Positions 1 to 7,711 of a DNA stretch of 64,000 nucleotides are shown one piece after another. Below the pieces are notes generated by a model, which worked only from the letters and a program-made list of their open reading frames with translations, was not told the origin of the DNA and did not search any database. The stretch comes from Pseudoalteromonas sp. A601 (GTDB taxonomy: Bacteria > Pseudomonadota > Gammaproteobacteria > Enterobacterales > Alteromonadaceae). Each line of letters opens with the position of its first letter. Position 1 is the first letter of the stretch. Location of the stretch: contig NZ_MXQF01000004.1 of NCBI RefSeq assembly GCF_002165575.1, positions 62,001-126,000 of the forward strand, written 5' to 3'. The position numbers were made by a program, and so were the translations under genes.

Positions 1-1098
1 ACACAATATTCGATTTGGGATAAAGACTATATTCTCAAAGATAAAAATGGCGATGTAACTTATCAGGGCTCATTACCATATATTTTAGATATACGCACAC
101 CAAACTGGGGCGAAGGTCAGTTTAGTGATTACGACCCACTGAAAACCAGTAACTACAATAAAAAAGTACAAGCGTGGGGCGTTGGCATACAACATGTAGC
201 CTATATTCATGACACATTTACCACCCGTGTAGGTTTAGCCTATAACGAAATTACACAAAAATATGAACACTTTGGTGTAGACGCCCGTTATCGTGCAAGT
301 GCAGCAGCCGCCACACCAGAGGCCAGCACCTCGGATAATGGTTTAACCTATAACTTAGGTGCAACTTATAAACCAAGCGATGATATATCAGTATTCATAA
401 ATCACTCAAAAGGCCGTACAGCGTACAGTGTTTTAGGCTCTGTTTCAGGTAATGAAGCTGACCGTGAAGACGCTGAGTCCCTTAGTACTGATTTGGGTAT
501 CAGAATGAAGGCCTTTGACGACCAATTACTGGCCTCATTAGTGGTGTTTGATACCGCACGTACTAACTTGGAATATGACAACCCAGCATTTGATGATATG
601 AACCCAGATCCCTCAGTTCCTGAGAGCTTCTTCGATGGCGAAGAGAAAACCCGTGGTGTTGAATTTGACTTAAATGCATATTTAAATGAGCAGTGGAAAG
701 TGAATATCAATGGTGTTTATCAAGATGCCCGTGATAAGAAAAACCCCAACTCAAGTACTTTTGATACCCGCCAAAAAGGCGTGCCTTATGTTACGGCCAG
801 CACATGGTTAACCTATAGCGCACAGTGGTTTGAACTTTCACAGCCATTAAAAATAAGTGCCGGTGTTAAATATGTAGATGACCGCAGTACAAACTCAACA
901 TCATTCGGTATTCCCGATGGATATGTAGCAAGTTATACAATCTACGATGCAGCACTAAGTTATAACGCAGATAAATGGGGCGTACAGCTAAACTTAAATA
1001 ATTTATTTAATAAAGTGTATTACTCAAAAGCGATGTTTTTGGGCGGTATGCCAGGTGAAGAGCGCAACGCTAAATTGACCTTGAGCTATAAACTGTAA
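1..1098 (+). CDS. TonB-dependent siderophore-type receptor, C-terminal part (5' end outside window)
   Basis: The frame is open from base 1 to the stop at 1096-1098, so this is the C-terminal ~365 residues of a larger protein whose start lies to the left. It is rich in alternating aromatic/polar strands, with motifs of the beta-barrel half of TonB-dependent outer-membrane receptors: YNLGATYKPSDDISVFINHS, later VQLNLNNLFNKVYY, and a closing strand AKLTLSYKL. Strand patterns such as 'NLNNLFNKxYY' are typical of ferric-siderophore receptors, so iron-chelate uptake is the likely role. The plug and TonB box are not visible, so the substrate cannot be stated. The last residue is Leu rather than the usual terminal Phe. 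A strong hairpin follows the gene. Confidence 0.85.
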   Translation, partial: TQYSIWDKDYILKDKNGDVTYQGSLPYILDIRTPNWGEGQFSDYDPLKTSNYNKKVQAWGVGIQHVAYIHDTFTTRVGLAYNEITQKYEHFGVDARYRASAAAATPEASTSDNGLTYNLGATYKPSDDISVFINHSKGRTAYSVLGSVSGNEADREDAESLSTDLGIRMKAFDDQLLASLVVFDTARTNLEYDNPAFDDMNPDPSVPESFFDGEEKTRGVEFDLNAYLNEQWKVNINGVYQDARDKKNPNSSTFDTRQKGVPYVTASTWLTYSAQWFELSQPLKISAGVKYVDDRSTNSTSFGIPDGYVASYTIYDAALSYNADKWGVQLNLNNLFNKVYYSKAMFLGGMPGEERNAKLTLSYKL

Positions 1099-1120
1099 GC
1101 TACTATGAGGCTAGTTTTTA

Positions 1121-1141
1121 GAGCGCACATTTTGTGCGCTC
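1121..1141. terminator. Bidirectional hairpin terminator between receptor and adhP
   Basis: A perfect inverted repeat with 9-bp arms (GAGCGCACA / TGTGCGCTC) and a 3-nt loop is followed by a T-rich run. It lies between two convergent genes and can serve both. Confidence 0.7.
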
Positions 1142-1152
1142 TACATACTTTT

Positions 1153-2163
1153 TTATATAGTAACGACTATCCGCCCGTTAATTTCACCCTTTAACATATC
1201 GTCAAAAATGTCATTAATATCATCAAGGCGTTTTTCTTCAATAATGGCTTTAACCTTACCCTCTGCTGCAAACTCTAAACATTCTTGTAAATCTTTACGC
1301 GTGCCAACAATTGAGCCAACCACTGAAACCCCGTTTAACACAGTATCAAAAATCGGCAGTGGCATTTCCTCTGGCGGCAGGCCAACTAGTACACATTTAC
1401 CACCGCGTCGTACACTTTTATAGGCTTGCTCAAAACCAGGCTTTGAAACCGCTGTACATACAACTGCATGCGCGCCCCCTACTTTTTCAAAAATAGCTTC
1501 ACTAGGTACGCACTGTTTAAAATCAAGTGTTATGTCTGCACCAAGCTCAGTAGCTAAATCAAGCTTCTCTTTTCCTGTATCAACCGCAATAACATTTAAG
1601 CCCATGGCCTTTGCATACTGCACTGCAAGGTGCCCCAATCCTCCAACACCAACAATAGCAACCCACTGCCCAGGTTTTGCTTCTGATACTTTTAATGCTT
1701 TATAAGTGGTCACACCCGCGCAAAATAGTGGGGCTGCTTCGGCAAAGCCTAAACCGTCAGGAATTTTAACCACATAATCACCATGGGCTAAACAATACTC
1801 AGCATAACCGCCATCAATTGAATACCCTGTATTATGCTGTGACAAACACAGTGTTTCTTTACCATCTAAACAAAATTCGCAGTGCCCACACGCACTGTAA
1901 AGCCAAGGCACACCGACCCTATCACCCACTTTTAAATGATGGATATTACTGCCCAACTGTTCAATAACCCCCACTCCCTCATGCCCCGGCACTAACGGCA
2001 TTTTAGGTTTAACAGGCCAATCACCATGACAGGCATGTAAATCGGTATGGCAAACACCACATGCGGCAATTTTAACTAACACATCATTTGCACCCACAGT
2101 AGGGATTGGCAAATCAGTAATTTCTAAACGTCCTTTATACTCATTATTTACAGCAGCTTTCAT
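1153..2163 (-). CDS. adhP: Zinc-dependent alcohol dehydrogenase, AdhP type
   Basis: 336 residues, the usual length of AdhP-type medium-chain dehydrogenases, which interconvert primary alcohols and aldehydes with NAD. The catalytic-zinc site is visible (Cys in GVCHTD near residue 38, His-Glu in PGHEGVG near 61), as are the four structural-zinc cysteines in [15 protein letters not shown], and the Rossmann glycines in [18 protein letters not shown]. The ATG start has a good ribosome site, AAGGAA, 7-8 nt upstream. It is divergent from a GbsR/MarR-type regulator with a 191-bp shared promoter region. Family and metal sites are seen directly; the physiological alcohol is unknown. Confidence 0.88.
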   Translation of the reverse strand: MKAAVNNEYKGRLEITDLPIPTVGANDVLVKIAACGVCHTDLHACHGDWPVKPKMPLVPGHEGVGVIEQLGSNIHHLKVGDRVGVPWLYSACGHCEFCLDGKETLCLSQHNTGYSIDGGYAEYCLAHGDYVVKIPDGLGFAEAAPLFCAGVTTYKALKVSEAKPGQWVAIVGVGGLGHLAVQYAKAMGLNVIAVDTGKEKLDLATELGADITLDFKQCVPSEAIFEKVGGAHAVVCTAVSKPGFEQAYKSVRRGGKCVLVGLPPEEMPLPIFDTVLNGVSVVGSIVGTRKDLQECLEFAAEGKVKAIIEEKRLDDINDIFDDMLKGEINGRIVVTI

Positions 2164-2279
2164 AATTTAGTTCCTTGTGAGAGATGTTATTATTTGGTAC
2201 AGCTTACCTCACTGTATAACAATTTACTTTAATCTAAATCAAACTTTAGTCGAACAAAAAACCAACAAAAACATCACGC

Positions 2280-2293
2280 ATTTACCAGTAAAT
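2280..2293. promoter_or_regulatory. Candidate operator in the adhP/regulator divergent promoter
   Basis: Perfect inverted repeat ATTTAC-CA-GTAAAT in the 191-bp region between adhP and the GbsR/MarR-type gene, 62 bp before the regulator's ATG. Winged-helix regulators of this class bind such palindromes. The assignment is positional inference only. Confidence 0.3.
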
Positions 2294-2354
2294 CTTGCTA
2301 TCAAGCTTCAGCGTGCTAGCATAGTTTTCATTATTTATTGAAACTTAAAAAGCT

Positions 2355-2900
2355 ATGACATTATCTGAAAAAAACTATGCATTTGTAATGCATTGTGGCG
2401 AAATGGGCAGCCGTTGGGGATTTAACCGTACTATTGGTCAAATGTGTGGGTTACTTATTATTACCAAAGAGCCTATGACAGCCAATGAAATCGCGGATGG
2501 CTTAAGTATTTCTCGCGGTAATGTCAGTATGGGTATTAAAGAGCTGCAATCATGGCGCTTAATTAAAGTGCAGCATATTCCCGGCGACCGTAAAGAGTAT
2601 TATGCCCCAGCCGGCACAATTTGGGATATGGCCAACCGCGTATTTGAAGAACGCAAAAAACGCGAGATAGACCCAACACTCAGTTTATTACGTGACAATA
2701 TCATCGAAGAAGCCCACAACGATGATGAGCGCTTTGCTCAGCAACAAATGCAAGAAATTCACGACTTGCTCGAAACAGTCACCAAATGGTCAGCCGAGTT
2801 ACAGCGCCTAAGCCCAGAGCAACTGCAAAGCCTAATGAAACTCGGCTCAGGCATAGGTAAAGTACTCGACTTTAAAGATAAGATATTGAAGAAACCGTAG
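2355..2900 (+). CDS. GbsR/MarR-family transcriptional regulator
   Basis: 181 residues. The N-terminal half is a winged helix: ITKEPMTANEIADGLSISRG followed by NVSMGIKELQSWRLIKV (recognition helix) and a wing with GDRKEYY. The C-terminal half is helical and probably dimerises. This arrangement matches the GbsR group of MarR-like repressors, known in Bacillus for controlling choline/betaine genes that include an alcohol dehydrogenase. Here the divergent neighbour is also an alcohol dehydrogenase, so local control of adhP is plausible, but the ligand is unknown. No terminator is obvious after it; a dispersed repeat begins about 45 bp downstream. Confidence 0.8.
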   Translation: MTLSEKNYAFVMHCGEMGSRWGFNRTIGQMCGLLIITKEPMTANEIADGLSISRGNVSMGIKELQSWRLIKVQHIPGDRKEYYAPAGTIWDMANRVFEERKKREIDPTLSLLRDNIIEEAHNDDERFAQQQMQEIHDLLETVTKWSAELQRLSPEQLQSLMKLGSGIGKVLDFKDKILKKP

Positions 2901-2943
2901 CAGCGATTTTATATCGCGTTATATTTTTAGGTTCTAGGGAATT

Positions 2944-3032
2944 TTACCACCGAGCACACAGAGTTCACCGAGAAGAGAATAGTTTATTTTCTCTGTGCAG
3001 CGCGAAGCGCCTTTGTGTTCTCTGTGGTGAAC
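2944..3032. repeat. Dispersed palindromic (REP/MITE-like) repeat
   Basis: An 89-bp imperfect inverted repeat. The left arm ACCACCGAGCACACAGAG mirrors a right arm that reads ACCACAGAGAACACAAAG on the other strand, with CGCGAAGCGC in the middle. The 'ACCACAGAGNACACAGAG' type is a repeat met between genes in many gammaproteobacteria (memory, not a search). The rest of the 350-bp gap 2901-3251 holds no gene that I can support. Confidence 0.5.
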
Positions 3033-3229
3033 AGAAGGATAAGTTGTGCAAGGTAGAGCGAAGTAAAATGCTGTGCTCAAACCCATACATATCTATGTTA
3101 TTTAGCTTTCTTTAAAGATAATAGAAAACTTCGTGATAGTAATATCTTAGTTAATTTGTTAAAACTACATTCGAATACGCATAAGTGTGGTCGGAGCAGA
3201 AATATCTACCATTCGTAAACTATAAAATT

Positions 3230-3847
3230 GTTAGCTTTTAAGGAGAGTCCGATGCCAATTTTACCAGCTTTTTGTGACCAATGCGGAAGTATTTATAGTT
3301 CTGGGTTCTCTTTTGAAAATTGCCATGACGTTACTATGAGTAATGTTTCTTGTGGCTCTTGTCCAAAAAAATGCAATGGCACTCTAAGAGTGCCTGATGG
3401 TGTTTATGACATTACAGGAAATGTCATAAAATTAGTTAAAGGAACTCTGAAAACTGTTCATCAATTTAAGCAATTAGCAAGCATACTTTCTAAGGCTCAG
3501 CGCTTAAACCAATCTAAAGAACAGGTTGATGAAGCTATTAATAAAGAAGTTCCAGAATTAAATTCTTTAGCTTCAGTATTACCTAAAACAAGAATAGAGT
3601 TATATGCATTCATCACCGTAATTTTAATGGCTCTTACTTTTATTATTACCAATATGGAGTTGGAGGAAGAATCAGAAATTGATGTTGAAAAACTTATAGA
3701 ACAATCAATTGAGAGAGCTATTTCTGCCCCTACAGAACAATCGCTTCCAAGTTCAACTGAAAAGAAACAAGGCAGAAATGAAATTTGTAATTGTGGCAGT
3801 GGTAAAAAATATAAAAAGTGCTGTTTGCAATTTATTTAAAAGCTAAC
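3230..3847. repeat. 12-bp inverted repeat bracketing the SEC-C gene
   Basis: GTTAGCTTTTAA at 3230-3241 and its exact complement TTAAAAGCTAAC at 3836-3847. The copies sit just before the ribosome site and across the stop codon. It resembles a mobile-unit boundary or a degenerate integron core pair (GTTRRRY/RYYYAAC), but each copy breaks that consensus at one position. Chance is possible for two 12-mers in AT-rich DNA. Confidence 0.3.
3252..3839 (+). CDS. SEC-C motif protein with N-terminal cysteine cluster and one membrane segment
   Basis: 195 residues from the ATG at 3252, chosen over an upstream TTG at 3228 because AAGGAG lies at 3240-3245. The N-terminus has cysteines in pairs (FCDQCG, SCGSCPKKC) resembling a zinc ribbon. 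A hydrophobic span IELYAFITVILMALTFIITN (~residues 117-136) should cross the membrane. The C-terminus is a typical SEC-C zinc motif, GRNEICNCGSGKKYKKCC, the module also found at the end of SecA. The role is unknown. The gene stands alone and is bracketed by a 12-bp perfect inverted repeat (3230-3241 and 3836-3847), with a group II intron relic immediately downstream in opposite orientation. Confidence 0.7.
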   Translation: MPILPAFCDQCGSIYSSGFSFENCHDVTMSNVSCGSCPKKCNGTLRVPDGVYDITGNVIKLVKGTLKTVHQFKQLASILSKAQRLNQSKEQVDEAINKEVPELNSLASVLPKTRIELYAFITVILMALTFIITNMELEEESEIDVEKLIEQSIERAISAPTEQSLPSSTEKKQGRNEICNCGSGKKYKKCCLQFI

Positions 3848-3850
3848 CTG

Positions 3851-4630
3851 GTAGTTGGAGATCACCAACCTCCAGCCCCCACACCACCCATCATGCGCTT
3901 TTTATTAATAGGAAGTGCAATGGGCGGTTCATCTCCCGTAATGAATATTGATCCAAATATCTCTCAATGACACTAAACCTTGTGAAGCTAAGTAGTTATT
4001 GCCTAGCGCAATGTTAATTCCTTTTGTTTTTGAGCTTCTACAAGGGCCTTTACTAGTGATACCACAGGCTATGGCGAGTCGTTCGCTAACACCCAATTTC
4101 ATTAAACTGCGTACTTTTGTGCGGGCTATTCCTTAATAGAGAGCGCCATTGTCGCCAGTAGCACTCTTATCCTACGGCGGATCCAATGATCTAAATCCAC
4201 CGTTAGCTATAAAAAATCAAAGTTAAAGTAGACAGCCCAATGGGGCGACGACAGCTTTTTACTTAAGGAATGGTAAACGACTAGGCTGTATAAAGCCTGC
4301 TTTCCTTTAAATAAACAGCGGAATATTACAGTCAATAAAGGCATGAATAAATTGACCTTACGCGGTCAAACGAAAGTGAATGCATTCAATTCATTCTGCG
4401 GCAACTATATTGCTTAGTTCATAATATAGAAAAGCTGCAAAACAGGCTGCATTAAAAAAGGGAAGCCCTTTTAAGCCAAAATATAGCGACTCAAAGACCT
4501 GTCATCCCTTCCAAAACGCCCATTAAAGCAACACCAAATCCTCTTTTTATATTTTATGTAAAACCAAAGTAACCGATTGAATCAAAATAGGAACTCGGCT
4601 ATGGTTAATGCATCAATAAAAATAAATTAA
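3851..4630 (-). mobile_element. Decayed group II intron, copy A
   Basis: About 780 bp with no intact gene, oriented opposite to its neighbours. Read on the minus strand it begins with a 5' segment shared with copy B (5257-5597), then carries a broken maturase C-terminus (3929-4197). It ends in a hairpin in which ACCGCCCAT pairs with ATGGGTGGT, like the domain V region after intron maturase genes, followed by GGAGG...CTCC and CTACC, like domain VI and the 3' splice region. Both ends match copy B at roughly 90% by eye; the middle is longer here. Most of the reverse transcriptase is gone, so it cannot move by itself. The intron class is not resolved. Confidence 0.6.
3929..4197 (-). pseudogene. 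Group II intron reverse transcriptase/maturase, C-terminal fragment
   Basis: Reading the minus strand from about 4197 gives LDHWIRRRIRVLL. After two frame changes (one frame shows WRQWR) it continues in one open frame ARTKVRSLMKLGVSERLA, then SSKTKGINIALGNNYLASQG, LVSLRDIWINIHYGR and a TGA stop at 3931-3929. This is the usual end of intron-encoded maturase proteins: a WIRRRIR(A/C)xxWKxWK block, a TRxxxLxxLG block, a final 'NAYLxxQGLxSLxDLW' block, and no HNH domain. The stop lies directly before the domain V-like hairpin, as expected. At least two frameshifts and loss of the catalytic domain make it a pseudogene. Confidence 0.65.
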
Positions 4631-4674
4631 AAACGAGTAATTCTACAGCCCCATTAGCCGAAAAAGGAAGTACG

Positions 4675-5274
4675 GTGAAAAATCTAAACTACTGGTTACT
4701 GAAACAAGCTCATATCATTTGGATCGCTTCAATAGTGAATATAGGGCTTGGAGTTGTCATTCCTGATTTTGATTTCGTTGCAAAAAGTATTAGTTATGTT
4801 GCATTAGAAGATCCAATTTATGCTTATACCCACCGTATAGCTGACATTATCATTGGGTTATCTATGTGTGGTTTCGCATTTGCAATGCAATCACTCTCGC
4901 TAAATCGATTTTCTACCGCAATGTTAGCAACATCCTTATTTGGTATAAGCATGATTAGTGCGGGAATTTGGACACTAGAAACTCCGCTTCATCTTCTGTA
5001 TAACTTATCAATATTCATGATTATTACTCCTATGGCTTTTGCTCTTGAGTTTAAAAATGTAATTAAATCTAGTTTATTTGAAAGTTTATCTGTTGCTGTT
5101 ACTGTGTTGCATGTTTTTATGTTTTGGCTTATTTACGCAGGGTTTATTCCTCAAGAAATTAATGGTTTAATCCAAAGGTTGTGGGCAATTCCTACAATGG
5201 GCTGGTTTGGTATTGCAGCGTATAAACTTGCATGTTGCCAATTTTCGGCAAATCGGGTAGCCGGAGATCTCTAA
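4675..5274 (+). CDS. Multi-pass inner-membrane protein, C-terminus altered by an intron relic
   Basis: 199 residues from a GTG start with AAAGGAAG just upstream. About six hydrophobic segments are visible, for example IIWIASIVNIGLGVVI, IADIIIGLSMCGFAFAM, MLATSLFGISMISAGIW, LSIFMIITPMAFAL, LSVAVTVLHVFMFWLIYAGF and WAIPTMGWFGIAAY. It looks like the small DUF998-type membrane proteins, but I do not recognise it firmly. The last residues (RVAGDL and stop) are encoded by the edge of intron relic copy B, starting near 5255, so the present stop is probably not the ancestral one. It sits alone between the two relics. Function unknown. Confidence 0.6.
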   Translation: MKNLNYWLLKQAHIIWIASIVNIGLGVVIPDFDFVAKSISYVALEDPIYAYTHRIADIIIGLSMCGFAFAMQSLSLNRFSTAMLATSLFGISMISAGIWTLETPLHLLYNLSIFMIITPMAFALEFKNVIKSSLFESLSVAVTVLHVFMFWLIYAGFIPQEINGLIQRLWAIPTMGWFGIAAYKLACCQFSANRVAGDL

Positions 5275-5597
5275 CCTCCCTCCCCCACACCACCCATCAT
5301 GCGCTTTTTATTAACATGAAGTGTAATGGGCGGTTCACCTCCCGTAATGAATATTGATCCTAAGTTATCTAAATGATGCTAAACCTTGTAAAGCTAAGTA
5401 GTCATTGCCTATAGCGCAATGTTAATTCCTTTTTTGAGCCTTACACTGCTCAAATAAGCTTCTAAAAAATCTGTAACAGATTGAAAAATGACAAAACTAT
5501 CAGTAAATCCTCTATTCATATTTCACATAAAACTCAGTTATGATTGAATCAAAATAACAACTCGGCTATGGTTAATGCACCAATAAAAACAAATTAA
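5257..5597 (-). mobile_element. Decayed group II intron, copy B
   Basis: About 340 bp, same orientation as copy A and matching it at both ends: the CCCCCACACCACCCATCATG block at 5283-5302, and TCGGCTATGGTTAATGCA near 5562-5579. It is a deletion derivative that has lost ~440 bp of the middle. On the minus strand it keeps a shorter maturase end, GNDYLALQGLASFR, then an in-frame stop, then INIHYGR before the TGA at 5337-5335. It overlaps the last codons of the membrane-protein gene to the left. It accounts for the whole 5275-5634 gap except the ~35 bp carrying the ribosome site of the next gene. Confidence 0.58.
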
Positions 5598-5634
5598 GCT
5601 ACAGGTTCATAAGCATTCAAGGAGCATTAATCAC

Positions 5635-6177
5635 ATGAAGTGGGCATTTATAGATTACGAAAATATTGGTTGCCTAAGCAAAGTCAATTTATCCATCTAC
5701 GAAAAAGTCATTGTTTTTGTTGGTGCTAAGCAGCCAAAACTTGATTTTGGTGATAAAAAATACGAGTCACCGGTCAATATTGTTCTTATTCAAATTAAAG
5801 CCATACAATCTAATAACTTAGATTTTCACTTGTCTTATTATTTAGGTAAATATACACAAGAAGCAGCACCTAACGTTAGCTTTGAAGTTATAACCAATGA
5901 CAATGGTTTTACCCCATTAATTTCTCATATTAATTCGAACGGTCGCTGTTGTAAGCAAATTAAAATGGTTAATACTTCAAGTGAATTAACTAAGTTAGTC
6001 CATAGCCTTAAATCCAAACCTAAAGAAAAACGGCCGCAGAAAGTGTCTAGTTTAAAAAATCATATAGCATCTCATATGCGTGTTAAAGGTAACGAAGTGG
6101 CAATTCAAAACCATATAAATCATCTTGTTAAGATGAATATACTCCTAATATCTGAAACTGGGGTGCAATACAAATGA
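5635..6177 (+). CDS. PIN/NYN-like nuclease-domain protein
   Basis: 180 residues, ATG with an AAGGAG ribosome site 10 nt upstream. It opens with KWAFIDYENIGCL, then VIVFVGAKQPKLDFG, NNLDFHLSYYLGKY and VITNDNGFTPLISHI. The acidic residues in DYEN, NLDFH and NDNG sit where PIN/NYN RNase folds carry their metal-binding carboxylates. The C-terminal ~45 residues (VSSLKNHIASHM onward) look like a small winged helix. The family is inferred from these motifs; the substrate is probably RNA but unknown. Its stop overlaps the next start (ATGA at 6174-6177), so the two are translationally coupled. It stands in an accessory stretch directly behind intron relic B. Confidence 0.62.
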   Translation: MKWAFIDYENIGCLSKVNLSIYEKVIVFVGAKQPKLDFGDKKYESPVNIVLIQIKAIQSNNLDFHLSYYLGKYTQEAAPNVSFEVITNDNGFTPLISHINSNGRCCKQIKMVNTSSELTKLVHSLKSKPKEKRPQKVSSLKNHIASHMRVKGNEVAIQNHINHLVKMNILLISETGVQYK

Positions 6178-6380
6178 CAAGGTTAAAAACTTTTATGGGG
6201 AAGCTTGGTTTAATATTATTAGTATTAGTAACTGCATTTTACCTTACAGTTATTGTTATATCTAAAAGCCAATTTCCATTAGCTTTATTTTGGTTTTTAA
6301 TCTTTTTGGGTATTATTTGTTTAGTGATGCTTGGCAACTTTTATTTTTATAATTCAAAGCAAATAAATCACCGTGAATAA
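6174..6380 (+). CDS. Small two-helix membrane protein coupled to the PIN-like gene
   Basis: 68 residues with two hydrophobic spans, LGLILLVLVTAFYLTVIVI and LALFWFLIFLGIICLVMLGN, and a short polar tail. The start codon overlaps the stop of the PIN-like gene in ATGA, which supports real translation. I recognise no family. The pairing with a putative RNase invites the idea of a toxin/immunity or membrane-anchoring partner, but nothing in the sequence proves it. Confidence 0.5.
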   Translation: MTRLKTFMGKLGLILLVLVTAFYLTVIVISKSQFPLALFWFLIFLGIICLVMLGNFYFYNSKQINHRE

Positions 6381-6452
6381 ATTAAAGCCAAAAAGAGCAA
6401 TGAAAGACTTGTTAATACAGAGCCGAGATGCAGACTGATAGGGTCTTTTTTC

Positions 6453-6484
6453 GTTGGGTTTCGTTGCCCTCTACCCAACCTACG
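6453..6484. repeat. Dispersed GTTGGGTTTCG...ACCCAAC repeat, copy 1
   Basis: Short inverted repeat (GTTGGGT at 6453-6459, ACCCAAC at 6473-6479) followed by CTACG. A second copy lies at 56655-56686. It is in the 6381-6682 gap, which otherwise holds a terminator and a short CCCTAGCA(C/T)CTA direct repeat near 6641 and 6663, with no gene. Confidence 0.5.
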
Positions 6485-6606
6485 TAGCCAACTTGAACAA
6501 CAAACTGAACACTGAAAGCTTTGCTGTCTTCTCTTAAGCGCAGCGTCCCATAACCTCTTTGTGAATAATTCACTTAAAGCTCTTTCACACTATTGTTTAA
6601 CAAACA

Positions 6607-6631
6607 AAAGCGCGAGATATACTCGCGCTTT
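6607..6631 (-). terminator. Terminator of the transglycosylase gene
   Basis: AAAGCGCGAG-ATATA-CTCGCGCTTT hairpin with a run of A on the plus strand, i.e. T on the minus strand, about 50 bp after the stop of the lytic transglycosylase. Confidence 0.6.
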
Positions 6632-6682
6632 CTAAAAACACCCTAGCACCTAGTTACCTAGACCCTAGCATCTAATTATTTA

Positions 6683-7711
6683 TTAAATCGCTGGATAACC
6701 AATGCGGTCTGATAAGTAACCTACGCTGGTGGCGAAGTAGTATGAACGGTTCCAATGCATAAGTGCTTTGTAGTTGTCATACGCAAGATACATACGCCCG
6801 CCCATGTCGTCAGGCATAACTAAAGCGGCAGTTACATCAACATTAGGTAAATCGGTGCCGTCCATTTTGCGCACGCCTAATGCTTGCCAATCAGCTAATG
6901 AACGCTCTGACTTAGACCAGTATTCGAGCCATTGTTTGCGGGTTTTGGTGCCACGTTTAAGTACATAGTTTTTATCAAAGCCCTCTGGTAATTTAACTTG
7001 GCGACCCCATGTTAAATCATCATTCCAACCTGCTTGTTTTAAATAATTTGCAATTGAGGCGAAAGCATCAGCTTGGGTGGTCCAGATGTCTTTACGGCCG
7101 TCTTTATCGTAATCAACGGCGTAGGCATTAAATGAGGTTGGCATAAATTGCGTTTGCCCCATAGCCCCTGCCCAAGAGCCTTTGAATTTATCTAAGGTGA
7201 TGTGCCCTGCTTTTAAAATATCGAGCGCGGCCCAAAGCTGGTTTTTGTACATAGTTTCACGGCGGCCGTCAAAGGCAAGAGTCACCACTGATGAAATTAC
7301 GTTATGACCGCCTTGAATTTTGCCAAAGTTACTTTCAAGTCCCCATAGGGCAACAATAAAGCGTGCCTGTACACCAAACTCTTTAGCCACTTGCTCTAAA
7401 ACGTCTTTATTCTCAGCGTATAATTTACGTGCGCGGTCTATTTTCCATTGTGGAACGCGTTTTGGTAAATACGTTTCAAGCGTTTCGACAACTTCTGGTT
7501 GGCTTTTGTCTGCTGAAATGACTTTTTTCTTAAACTTAGCAGTGGCAAATGCATCTTCAATCAACTGACTATCATAACCTTTTTGCGCCGCTTCTTGTTT
7601 AAGGTTGGCAACGTATTCATCGAATTTTTCTTGGGTATTGGCTAGTGCCGATGTACTAATACATACACTGCAAATAATAGCAGCCAATTTTGTTGTTATC
7701 TTTTTAGTCAC
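6683..7711 (-). CDS. Lytic murein transglycosylase, MltB family
   Basis: Cleaves peptidoglycan glycan strands in the periplasm, forming anhydro-muramyl ends. I choose the GTG at 7711: it gives a clean signal peptide (TKKITTKLAAIICSVCISTS-ALA) and has GGAG 6 nt upstream. The ATG at 7723 is the alternative. The SLT_2/MltB fold is seen in VALWGLESNFGK (catalytic Glu), GHNVISSVVTLAFDGRR, SWAGAMGQTQFMPTSFNAYA and DGRKDIWTTQADAFASIANY. There is no lipobox, so it should be soluble in the periplasm. The start overlaps the end of ycgL by 8 nt, so the two are translationally coupled. Confidence 0.87.
   Translation of the reverse strand: MTKKITTKLAAIICSVCISTSALANTQEKFDEYVANLKQEAAQKGYDSQLIEDAFATAKFKKKVISADKSQPEVVETLETYLPKRVPQWKIDRARKLYAENKDVLEQVAKEFGVQARFIVALWGLESNFGKIQGGHNVISSVVTLAFDGRRETMYKNQLWAALDILKAGHITLDKFKGSWAGAMGQTQFMPTSFNAYAVDYDKDGRKDIWTTQADAFASIANYLKQAGWNDDLTWGRQVKLPEGFDKNYVLKRGTKTRKQWLEYWSKSERSLADWQALGVRKMDGTDLPNVDVTAALVMPDDMGGRMYLAYDNYKALMHWNRSYYFATSVGYLSDRIGYPAI

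Noticed and set aside
3230..3853. Integron cassette with attC site
   Set aside because: The flanking motifs break the GTTRRRY/RYYYAAC consensus, no integrase gene is in the window, and the downstream sequence is better explained by an intron relic. Kept only as a low-interest observation.
6641..6674. Short CCCTAGCA(C/T)CTA direct repeat before the transglycosylase terminator region
   Set aside because: Only two short copies; too little to define a feature.
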